Shown: piece by piece, positions 1-5,407 of the stretch
Layout: the number at the start of each line of letters is the position of its first letter
Numbering within the stretch: position 1 is the stretch's first letter
NCBI GenBank assembly: GCA_013334735.1
Contig: JAAXXA010000221.1
Coordinates: forward strand, 1 to 5,562
Source of the DNA: Bacteroidota bacterium
GTDB lineage: Bacteria; Bacteroidota; Bacteroidia; Bacteroidales; CG2-30-32-10
Direction: 5' to 3'
DNA: 5,562 nt
Translations under genes and position numbers: made by a program
The notes under the pieces: generated by a model
Told to the model about the DNA's origin: nothing
What the model saw: only the letters and a program-made list of their open reading frames with translations
The model's database searches: none

Positions 1-150
1 ATCGGGGCATTCCTTAATGTAAAAATTAATGCTTCGGGTTTAAAAGATAAAGAATTTGCAAATAATATTATTGCAAAAGGTAAAGAAATTGAAGAAAAGA
101 CAATATCTTTGGAAAAAGTAATTCTTGATTTAGTGAATGGGAAGATATAA
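1..150 (+). CDS. Cyclodeaminase/cyclohydrolase family protein, C-terminal 49 residues (5' end outside the window)
   Basis: Frame 1 is open from the first base to a TAA at 148-150. The fragment begins IGAFLNVKINASGLKDKEF and ends in a lysine- and glutamate-rich helix (EEKTISLEKVILDLVNGKI). The GA-[YF]-x-NV-x-IN segment followed by a D-x-EF helix is the usual C-terminal end of the cyclodeaminase domain in formimidoyltransferase-cyclodeaminase and the related methenyl-THF cyclohydrolase FchA. By family, these all-helical enzymes act in the cytoplasm on tetrahydrofolate: formimino-THF deamination in histidine degradation, or methenyl-THF hydrolysis. Whether this is a stand-alone enzyme or the end of a fused formimidoyltransferase cannot be seen, so no symbol is given. 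The next gene on the same strand starts 86 bp downstream after a repeat array, and read-through into it is possible. Confidence 0.75.
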   Translation: MGAFLNVKINASGLKDKEFANNIIAKGKEIEEKTISLEKVILDLVNGKI

Positions 151-152
151 AG

Positions 153-218
153 TTTATAAAGGTATAGAGGTGTAAAGTTATAGAGGTATAAAGTTTGTAA
201 AGTTAAAAGTTAATAAAG
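153..218. repeat. Degenerate 8-bp tandem repeat array
   Basis: The spacer between the cyclodeaminase stop and the DUF975 start is almost entirely a degenerate octamer array. Five units are in strict register from 154 to 193: TTATAAAG, GTATAGAG, GTGTAAAG, TTATAGAG, GTATAAAG. Variants of 9, 7 and 9 bp follow: TTTGTAAAG, TTAAAAG and TTAATAAAG. The consensus is about KTRTARAG. The array ends about 17 bp before the ATG at 236, so it would form most of the 5' leader if a promoter lies inside or upstream of it. No TAnnTTTG box is visible here. Confidence 0.8.
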
Positions 219-235
219 TTAAAAATAATAAAAAT

Positions 236-856
236 ATGAAAACTGAAAATATCGTTTTAATGAACATGGCTAAGGAATCTCTAAAAGGTAAATGGGCTTT
301 GGCTATTGGGACATTTCTTGTTTACTATATAATTATTGGCGCTCTTCAAACGGTTTTTAGAATTTCTCCTCAAACGACCATATCAATTTCTTTATTTTCG
401 TTAATTATTAGCGGACCTATGACTCTTGGTTTAGCAATTTTTTCTTTAACATTATCAAGAAACCAGGATGCCAGATTTGAGCAAATATTTCAAGGGTTTA
501 ATAATTTCGGAACCTCTTTAGGCGCTTATTTGCTAATGATACTTTTCGTTATATTATGGTCTATTTTGTTGATAATACCCGGAATAATAGCCGCTTTATC
601 ATATTCTATGACTTTTTTTATTATTGCAGACGACAATACAATTGGCGCAATGGAAGCAATTGATAAAAGTAAAAAAATGATGGATGGATACAAATTGAAA
701 TATTTTTATTTAATTCTTAGATTTTTCGGATGGGCTTTACTTTGTATTCTAACCTTAGGTATTGGGTTCTTGTGGTTAGCTCCATATATGCAGGTTACGA
801 TGGCGAAATTTTATGAAGATATAAAAGAAGAACAGATTATCACTGAAAACATTTAA
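236..856 (+). CDS. DUF975 family integral membrane protein
   Basis: This 206-residue protein is rich in hydrophobic segments: about residues 20-40, 48-72, 96-128 and 156-183. It resembles the DUF975 family of bacterial membrane proteins, whose molecular function is unknown to me. Family-like features are the N-terminal amphipathic stretch with KESLKGKW (residues 13-20), the F-x-x-GF segment near 84-89, the LLIIPGIIAALSYSM segment (111-125), the A-x-x-AI-x-KSKKMMDGYK motif (138-153) and the closing P-Y-M-x-x-T-x-A-x-FYEDI motif (183-196). The first ATG is chosen because the conserved N-terminal region starts almost at once; internal Mets at 9 and 11 would cut into it. There is no Shine-Dalgarno sequence, only an A-rich leader, which is normal for Bacteroidota. 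The gene converges on the M14 peptidase gene and sits between two different tandem arrays. Confidence 0.85.
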   Translation: MKTENIVLMNMAKESLKGKWALAIGTFLVYYIIIGALQTVFRISPQTTISISLFSLIISGPMTLGLAIFSLTLSRNQDARFEQIFQGFNNFGTSLGAYLLMILFVILWSILLIIPGIIAALSYSMTFFIIADDNTIGAMEAIDKSKKMMDGYKLKYFYLILRFFGWALLCILTLGIGFLWLAPYMQVTMAKFYEDIKEEQIITENI

Positions 857-857
857 A

Positions 858-906
858 CAGTCGGCAATTAGCAATTAGCAGTTAGCAGTCGGCAGTCAAC
901 AGTCAA
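858..906. repeat. Heptanucleotide tandem array (7 units)
   Basis: Seven consecutive 7-mers in exact register begin one base after the DUF975 stop codon: CAGTCGG, CAATTAG, CAATTAG, CAGTTAG, CAGTCGG, CAGTCAA, CAGTCAA. A decayed eighth unit (CAATGAT) lies at 907-913. The consensus is CARTYRR. Heptamer arrays of this CAGTYRG type occur between genes in many Bacteroidota, and similar short tandemly repeated repetitive sequences are known in cyanobacteria. The rest of the spacer, to the M14 stop at 959, is AT-rich; I see only a TTGACAT pair in it and no terminator. Confidence 0.85.
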
Positions 907-958
907 CAATGATTGCCATATTTTAGCATGTTGATTATTCTTGACATTTGACATAACA

Positions 959-1708
959 TTAGTAACCTTTTTCTATAACCTCTACCAAGGCATTCACGAT
1001 ATTTTGCTGTAGCGAATCAGAAGGATTATCGGGAATTTCGATAGTAACTATTTCTTTTTTTTTATCATTGCCAAAATAACTTCCTATTGAACCACTTGTT
1101 GGATATCCTATATAATCAAGTAATTCTTGTTTTGTTTGTTTTGAGATAAATTCCGCAAGACTTTGTCCTAAGCCATCATATTCAACACAATTCAAAAACT
1201 GATGCAGGATAATTATTGCAGAAGGATTATAGATGCTATCAACTTTTAAAATGAAATTTGTTTCCATTTCAGAAGAAGGTTGTTTTCCTCCCCAAAATAT
1301 TACTTTATCTTTTTTAAGTTTTGAAGAATCCAGGTATTCCCAATTCAAGGAAGGGAAATTACGGTTAATATCAATTTTATGAGAATTAGTTCTGGTATTT
1401 AAAATATTGCCATCAGGGTTAGCCGTAGGGATACAAAGAAGCGTATTTTTAATAATATTTTTAGAAAAAATTTTGTTCATTACTTGTATTGATAACATTA
1501 TTCCTGCCTTTTCATCACCGTGAATACAACCGATAAGTAAAATGTTTTTACCTGAATTTCCTTTTTTATAACACCGGATTTCATTGTTCAAAGGTGTTTT
1601 TTTAGTTAACACAAGTTCGTCAATAATAATATTTTTTATTGCAAATAATGATATTGAAAACAAAAAAAGAGAAAAAACAAAAAAGATAATTTTTTTAGAA
1701 ATACGCAT
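959..1708 (-). CDS. Exported M14-family zinc carboxypeptidase, MpaA-like murein peptide amidase
   Basis: The 249-residue product has a basic start and hydrophobic core (MRISKK, then residues 7-23), read as a signal peptide or N-terminal anchor. The M14 signature follows in order: zinc ligands His63 and Glu66 in GCIHGDE, then NPDG (97-100), the substrate-binding Asn/Arg segment DINRNFP (113-119), SSEMET (145-150, cf. S-E-P-E-T), the third zinc ligand His169 in IILHQF, GYPTSGSIGSY (201-211) and the catalytic Glu224 in VTIEIP. The GYPT-x-GSxGS segment and the length resemble gamma-D-glutamyl-diaminopimelate amidases (MpaA), which cleave murein tripeptide. E. coli MpaA is cytoplasmic, whereas this protein appears exported, so it may trim peptidoglycan peptides or other peptides outside the inner membrane. 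The ATG at 1708 begins the signal sequence directly. The gene diverges from the nucleoside-recognition gene. The exact substrate is inferred. Confidence 0.82.
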   Translation of the reverse strand: MRISKKIIFFVFSLFLFSISLFAIKNIIIDELVLTKKTPLNNEIRCYKKGNSGKNILLIGCIHGDEKAGIMLSIQVMNKIFSKNIIKNTLLCIPTANPDGNILNTRTNSHKIDINRNFPSLNWEYLDSSKLKKDKVIFWGGKQPSSEMETNFILKVDSIYNPSAIIILHQFLNCVEYDGLGQSLAEFISKQTKQELLDYIGYPTSGSIGSYFGNDKKKEIVTIEIPDNPSDSLQQNIVNALVEVIEKGY

Positions 1709-1730
1709 ATAAGATATTTATATTAATTTT

Positions 1731-1738
1731 CAAAAATA
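1731..1738 (-). promoter_or_regulatory. Candidate -7 box (TATTTTTG) for the M14 peptidase gene
   Basis: On the minus strand TATTTTTG fits the Bacteroidota -7 consensus TAnnTTTG. Its last G lies 22 nt upstream of the ATG at 1708, giving a short leader. No TTTG-type -33 element is found at the expected distance. The position about 20 bp upstream falls inside the adjacent palindromic element, which begins just beyond this box. The motif is weak in such AT-rich DNA. Confidence 0.4.
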
Positions 1739-1746
1739 CATATTTT

Positions 1747-1911
1747 GAAACTATTCAGCCACTATATTTACCATAAATAGCCACAGATTCACAGATTTAA
1801 AACTACCAAAGGTAGTTTTGTTTGAGAAAATTCTATAAAAATAATTAATTTAATCTGTGAATCTGTGGCATGTATGTGGTTTTTAACATTTTAAATCGAC
1901 TGAGTAGTTAC
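1747..1911. mobile_element. Nested palindromic MITE-like element bounded by an 8-bp direct repeat
   Basis: This 165-bp noncoding segment has three layers of inverted repeats. The outer ends are 1747-1758 (GAAACTATTCAG) and the complement of 1900-1911 (GTAACTACTCAG), matching at 10 of 12 positions. The middle pair is a perfect 18-bp repeat, GCCACAGATTCACAGATT (1780-1797), with its complement at 1852-1869. The inner pair is a perfect 9-bp hairpin, AAAACTACC (1799-1807), with GGTAGTTTT (1811-1819) around an AAA loop. The segment is flanked by identical octamers CATATTTT at 1739-1746 and 1912-1919, which look like a target-site duplication. It lacks coding capacity. The CACAGATT-x-ACAGATT type of sequence recurs in intergenic DNA of many bacteria, to my recollection. 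A structured RNA or a REP-type repeat is the alternative. Confidence 0.6.
1780..1869. repeat. Perfect 18-bp inverted repeat around a 9-bp hairpin
   Basis: The arms are at 1780-1797 and 1852-1869, read outside-in as GCCACAGATTCACAGATT on each strand, with no mismatch. Each arm itself contains the near-duplicate words CCACAGATT and TCACAGATT. The 54-nt interior carries a second perfect stem (1799-1807 with 1811-1819). A single strand of either sense could fold into one long hairpin with an inner stem-loop next to one arm. Confidence 0.9.
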
Positions 1912-1927
1912 CATATTTTTAATAAAT

Positions 1928-1975
1928 AAGTGCCTAAAAATTTGGAGTCCGCCAAGGCGGATTAAAGTGCCTAAA
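1928..1975. repeat. REP-like palindrome between two 11-bp direct repeats
   Basis: The palindrome TCCGCC-AA-GGCGGA (1948-1961) is the most GC-rich spot in this spacer. It is bracketed by direct repeats AAGTGCCTAAA at 1928-1938 and 1965-1975. The same palindromic core, with AT in the centre, occurs at 5394-5407. It ends about 35 bp before the candidate -7 box of the next gene, so a cis-regulatory role is possible, but a dispersed repeat is the simpler reading. Confidence 0.75.
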
Positions 1976-2010
1976 GTTATAATACTCCACTAATACTCTC
2001 AAAAAAATAA

Positions 2011-2018
2011 TACATTTG
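2011..2018 (+). promoter_or_regulatory. Candidate -7 box (TACATTTG) for the nucleoside-recognition gene
   Basis: TACATTTG matches the Bacteroidota -7 consensus TAnnTTTG exactly. Its last G is 21 nt upstream of the ATG at 2040, a geometry nearly identical to the divergent box at 1731-1738. No TTTG -33 element is visible 19-21 bp upstream. The AAAGG at 2035-2039 directly abuts the ATG, too close to act as a normal Shine-Dalgarno sequence. Confidence 0.5.
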
Positions 2019-2039
2019 CCGGATTATATATTCTAAAGG

Positions 2040-3011
2040 ATGAAGTATAAATTATTTTTCAAAGAGCTTATAAAAGACACACTGAGCGCGGCTTTCATGT
2101 TGTTCAAAATCATGATACCTGTTTCTATTGCAGTTAAAATTTTACAGGAAACGGGTGCCATTGAATACATAGGGATAGCTCTTTCGCCTCTTATGAGAAT
2201 AGTTGGATTACCTGGAGAAATGGGACTTGTGTGGGGTACCTGTATTATTACAAATTTATTCGGAGGCATTCTGGCATTTCTTACTTTGGCGCCACCTTTT
2301 CATCTCACTGTAGCTCAAACCACCACTCTTTGCCTTATGATGCTTGTGGCTCATACATTTCCTATAGAGTTGCAAATTGCAAAAAAAGCAGGAATAAAAC
2401 TTATGACTATGCTTTTTTTTCGCATGGGGTTTGCTTTTTTGATGGCGCTGGTATTAAATTTAATTTATACGATATTTGATGTTCTGCAGGAACCTTCGGT
2501 TATAACATTTAAGAAACAAATAATTGTTGACACATCTTTACAATCGTGGATTGTAGGCGAGTTAAAGAATTATGGAATTATACTGCTGTTTATTTTTTCT
2601 CTTTTATTTTTGACAAAATTTTTAAAAACTATAGGTGTTATAGATATTATTACAAAATTGCTAAGTCCCGTTTTGCGTTTTATGGGTATCGGCGAAGGTG
2701 TTACAACCATTGCTATCATTGGGCTTACATTAGGCGTGGTATATGGAGGCGTTCTAATTATAAACGAATCAAAATCTAAAAAGCTTGATAAACGCGATAT
2801 TTTTTATTGTATGGCTTTAATGGGGCTTTGCCATAGTCTTATTGAAGACACTATACTAATGCTGGCGCTGGGAGCGCATTATTCGGGAGTGCTTATTGCC
2901 CGGCTTCTATTCTCTTTTTTAATTATAATTGTGATTGTAAAATTTACAAAAGCCTTACCTGAAAAGGTTTTCGCGAAGTATTTCCTTGCAAAAACAAATA
3001 TTGTAAAATAA
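2040..3011 (+). CDS. Nucleoside-recognition (Gate) domain membrane protein, two tandem halves
   Basis: This 323-residue polytopic membrane protein resembles nucleoside-recognition/Gate-domain proteins, a family that also includes sporulation proteins SpmA/SpmB and YjiH-like proteins and is related to gates of nucleoside transporters and FeoB. Two halves can be aligned by eye. LSPLMRIVGLPGE, then a membrane segment ending NLFGGILAF (48-80), corresponds to LSPVLRFMGIGEG, then VVYGGVLIINE (208-243). LCLMMLVAHTFPIELQIAKKAG (97-118) corresponds to FYCMALMGLCHSLIEDTILMLALGA (255-279), with His105 and His265 in equivalent places. A hydrophilic linker lies near 150-168. The transported or sensed compound is unknown; the domain name does not prove nucleoside binding. 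The start is supported by the TACATTTG box 21 nt upstream. The gene is monocistronic here and converges on the transglutaminase gene across 77 bp. Confidence 0.82.
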   Translation: MKYKLFFKELIKDTLSAAFMLFKIMIPVSIAVKILQETGAIEYIGIALSPLMRIVGLPGEMGLVWGTCIITNLFGGILAFLTLAPPFHLTVAQTTTLCLMMLVAHTFPIELQIAKKAGIKLMTMLFFRMGFAFLMALVLNLIYTIFDVLQEPSVITFKKQIIVDTSLQSWIVGELKNYGIILLFIFSLLFLTKFLKTIGVIDIITKLLSPVLRFMGIGEGVTTIAIIGLTLGVVYGGVLIINESKSKKLDKRDIFYCMALMGLCHSLIEDTILMLALGAHYSGVLIARLLFSFLIIIVIVKFTKALPEKVFAKYFLAKTNIVK

Positions 3012-3088
3012 TTTCTATTACTTTTTCCTCACCAAAAATAGTTTTACAATAAAGGTATTGGCATTTTTATCTGATACGGAATTCATTT

Positions 3089-4267
3089 CTATTTTTTATA
3101 AAACAATGCTCTCCTGTTAAATTTCTTAGTCTTGCAGTACGTTTCCACGAATGCTTTTTGTTCATTTAAGTTTTCATAAGAATTGTCGATTGATTTATTT
3201 AATTGTGTTATCATTGATAATGTATTAGTATCAGGATTCACAATATTACTTAATTGTTCTCTTGAAAGTTTAAAAGAGGCTTCAACAGTATCAATCATTT
3301 GAGTTATTTCTGAATCAGGCTTGAGGGGAGTAAACTGCTTATTTTTATAACTAATAAATATGTTCAATGAGTTTACTCCTATATTATAGGAATTTGCAGC
3401 AGAGTTAAATTGATCAGCAATAAGTTTATTATTCTTATACTCTATTTGTTTTTGATAATAGTCTATTTGTCTTTTATTGTGTTCAAGTTTTTCAAAAACG
3501 AGTGAACTTTTCACCCCATTTTTCTCAATTCTATTGCTTGAAGAAATTAATCGTTCAAGTTCTGATTGTTTTTCGTAGCACAACAAGGTATCTCTGAAAT
3601 TAAAGTATGGCTTTTTGGCATTTTCCTGAAGTTTTCCATCATAAAATTCCTGGCAAGTAATAATACGATTTAAAAATTGCCACATTGGATCAAATGGCAT
3701 GTGCGATTTTATAATTTTTGTAGGTAGAGCTTTAAAATAAAAATTATTAATTGTTTTAATAAAATGTGAATTTTCAACATATCCTGAACCCCAGGTCGGA
3801 TCGAACATATACCAACTTGAATCAATATTGGCAACGCACCAGGCATGAGGTATATATTCTACAAAACCGTTTTGTTTTGTATAACCGGAAACCACATAAC
3901 TTTTAATTCCGACTTTATTAGCAACATCGCTGAAAAGTTCAGCAAAGTGCATACATATACCTTTTCTTGTTTTTAGCACTATATCAATAACTTCATCGGT
4001 ATTTTGATAAAAATTTATAGCAAACATATTATCTAAATCATATTGAATATTTTTTGCTATCCAAATAAATACAGCTCGCGACTTGTCATTTTGATTTGAA
4101 TAATTTGAGTTTATAAAACTTGCTAATCTCTGAGTTGAGGTAGTCAAAGAATCAGGTATTTTAAGCATGATCTTATCTATTGAAGATAAAGTATTATTTT
4201 TCTGCGCGAATAATCCTATCCAACATCCGAATGCAAAAATTAATAAAATTATTATTCTCTTGTACAT
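3089..4267 (-). CDS. Secreted transglutaminase-like (papain-fold) domain protein
   Basis: The 392-residue product starts MYKR, then a hydrophobic core, then LFAQ (19-22), a classic Bacteroidota signal peptide likely cut before Gln22. The transglutaminase-like domain spans about residues 62-161. It has the catalytic triad Cys105 in TRKGICMHFAELF, His141 in IPHAWCVA and Asp156 in WYMFDPTWGSG. This arrangement is typical of bacterial transglutaminase-core/kyphoscoliosis-peptidase-like proteins, which may act as cysteine proteases, amidases or cross-linkers; the actual reaction cannot be told. Residues about 205-390 are polar and probably helical (e.g. EKLEHNKRQIDYYQKQIEYK), with no domain I recognise. 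The ATG at 4267 is preferred over an upstream in-frame TTG at 4279, which would put four extra residues before the basic n-region. The gene lies 16 bp after the alpha/beta hydrolase gene on the same strand, suggesting one transcript. Confidence 0.85.
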   Translation of the reverse strand: MYKRIIILLIFAFGCWIGLFAQKNNTLSSIDKIMLKIPDSLTTSTQRLASFINSNYSNQNDKSRAVFIWIAKNIQYDLDNMFAINFYQNTDEVIDIVLKTRKGICMHFAELFSDVANKVGIKSYVVSGYTKQNGFVEYIPHAWCVANIDSSWYMFDPTWGSGYVENSHFIKTINNFYFKALPTKIIKSHMPFDPMWQFLNRIITCQEFYDGKLQENAKKPYFNFRDTLLCYEKQSELERLISSSNRIEKNGVKSSLVFEKLEHNKRQIDYYQKQIEYKNNKLIADQFNSAANSYNIGVNSLNIFISYKNKQFTPLKPDSEITQMIDTVEASFKLSREQLSNIVNPDTNTLSMITQLNKSIDNSYENLNEQKAFVETYCKTKKFNRRALFYKK

Positions 4268-4283
4268 AATTATGTGCAAATTT

Positions 4284-5159
4284 TTAATTATTTTTTATCC
4301 AGTTAATTATTTTTTCTTTTGCTTGCAATAAAGTTGATTTTCCATGAGAACCATTTTCTATTAGCAAATATTGTTTGTTACTGTGTTTCCAATTTTCATA
4401 AATCAAATCACATCCTTTTTTATCAACAATATTATCTTTCATACCATATACGAGTAGCAAGGGATAATCAGCTTTCCGACAATAATCGAGCATTGAATTT
4501 ATCAGTTTTCTTGATTCATTCATATAATACATACTGAAATATTTTACCAGTAATGGATCATTCACCCGCAGTTCCGATTCTTTTCTGTCCTCATCATTCT
4601 CTATTTTTGACGGGGTTCCTGCCATATTTACAACAGGATTATGCTTGGCAAAAATAAAATATAAAGCATATTTTATATACTGACCAAAACCCGGAGTCAT
4701 CCCTTTAGCAGCTTTTTGAATATATGGCGGATTTACAAGTATTGCTCCGCTCAAATTACTTAAATTGTCTGCAACCGCTAGAAGAACCGATGTTGACATG
4801 CTATGACCGAAAAGAAATACTTTGTGTTCTTTCGAACAATAATCCCTGTCATTAGTTATTATCTCTGAATAATCGTTTATAAAAGACTTGAAATTTGAAA
4901 TATCCCCTCGCCTACCCTCAGAATATCCGGTACCACGAGGATGTATCACAACAACCCTGTTCTTATTATCGGATAAAAGTTCAATTATATCCTTTTCATT
5001 ATTATGATTTATTCCTGTAATACCCGAAATTATGAATATTGTAGAATTGTAATTCTCTTTGGGACGGTAATCGTAGATAAACAATCGAAGCCCATCTTTA
5101 ACTTTAAAAAAATAGCCTTCATTTTTATCAATAAGTTCGGGTTTGGTAAAATTTTTCAT
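4284..5159 (-). CDS. Alpha/beta hydrolase, serine aminopeptidase S33 / monoacylglycerol lipase-like
   Basis: The 291-residue protein has no signal peptide and is probably cytoplasmic. Features of the Hydrolase_4 (S33-like) branch are the substrate-proximal strand IFIISGITG (41-49), HPRGTGYSEGRRGD (73-86, cf. D-x-RG-x-G-x-S-x-G), the nucleophile elbow GHSMS with Ser120 (118-122), the acid Asp242 in VYGMKDNIVD and His272 in ENGSHGKS. Residues 143-215, between core strands, form the cap. Family members hydrolyse monoglycerides, lysophospholipids or small esters and peptides; the substrate is unknown here. It is the first gene of a two-gene unit with the secreted transglutaminase-like protein. 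The start ATG directly precedes the conserved N-terminus. No TAnnTTTG box or Shine-Dalgarno sequence is visible upstream, and a MITE-like element ends 52 bp before the start codon. Confidence 0.85.
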   Translation of the reverse strand: MKNFTKPELIDKNEGYFFKVKDGLRLFIYDYRPKENYNSTIFIISGITGINHNNEKDIIELLSDNKNRVVVIHPRGTGYSEGRRGDISNFKSFINDYSEIITNDRDYCSKEHKVFLFGHSMSTSVLLAVADNLSNLSGAILVNPPYIQKAAKGMTPGFGQYIKYALYFIFAKHNPVVNMAGTPSKIENDEDRKESELRVNDPLLVKYFSMYYMNESRKLINSMLDYCRKADYPLLLVYGMKDNIVDKKGCDLIYENWKHSNKQYLLIENGSHGKSTLLQAKEKIINWIKNN

Positions 5160-5250
5160 TGGAGTAAAAGACGAAATATTAAAAAAGTAAATAATGCTAA
5201 AAGGTCATATCAATTAACTGATGTTACGCAAATTAATATTTATTTGTAAA

Positions 5251-5331
5251 AGTCACTCAGAGCCGACACGATTATTTTAATTATCAATTAATACAGATAG
5301 TCCTAAAATCGTGGTTTGTCGAAGAGTGGCT
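5251..5331. repeat. Imperfect long stem-loop inside the MITE-like element
   Basis: Three stacked stems can be drawn. AGTCACTC (5251-5258) pairs with GAGTGGCT (5324-5331), with one G-T pair. CGACA (5264-5268) pairs with TGTCG (5317-5321). CGATT (5269-5273) pairs with AATCG (5307-5311). Internal loops separate the first two and, on one side, the last two. The structure occupies the left half of the element. Confidence 0.55.
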
Positions 5332-5393
5332 GACTATATAGCGGTCGTCTTCGACTATCTTTTCCTTTCACTATGTTGCAGGAAAATCAGCTC

Positions 5394-5407
5394 TCCGCCA
5401 TGGCGGA
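5394..5407. repeat. Perfect 14-bp palindrome TCCGCCATGGCGGA
   Basis: This is a perfect palindrome near the right end of the MITE-like element. It differs by one central base from the palindrome at 1948-1961. The repeated core suggests a dispersed REP-like unit or a protein-binding site rather than something unique to this element. Confidence 0.8.

Noticed and set aside
858..913. CRISPR-like array
   Set aside because: Units are 7 bp and contiguous with no spacers, so this is a simple tandem repeat.
907..958. Bidirectional terminator between the convergent DUF975 and M14 genes
   Set aside because: Only a weak TCAACA/TGTTGA pairing and a TTGACAT direct repeat can be found; no GC-rich stem with a T tract.
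2033..2779. Short open frames antisense to, or in another frame of, the nucleoside-recognition gene (2033-2269 -, 2231-2479 +, 2546-2779 +)
   Set aside because: They overlap a convincing membrane-protein gene and show no coherent domain; they are frame shadows.
3047..3068. Possible terminator: CAATA/TATTG stem followed by GCATTTTT after the nucleoside-recognition gene
   Set aside because: The stem has only five mostly A-T pairs, and the T run is short and ordinary for this composition.
4215..4230. Lipoprotein lipobox around the Cys in IFAFGC of the transglutaminase-like protein
   Set aside because: The residues before the Cys (A-F-G) do not fit the L-[AS]-[GA]-C pattern, while LFAQ downstream fits ordinary signal-peptidase cleavage.
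4268..4279. Upstream TTG start for the transglutaminase-like gene
   Set aside because: It would add four residues before MYKR, where a standard signal peptide begins. The ATG at 4267 is the better start.
4319..4537. Plus-strand open frame opposite the alpha/beta hydrolase C-terminus
   Set aside because: It lies opposite the region encoding the Asp and His of the catalytic triad and has no recognisable features.
5004..5249. Plus-strand open frame running through the start of the hydrolase gene into the MITE-like element
   Set aside because: It is antisense to a well-supported gene for most of its length and resembles no family; its end falls in the terminal repeat region.
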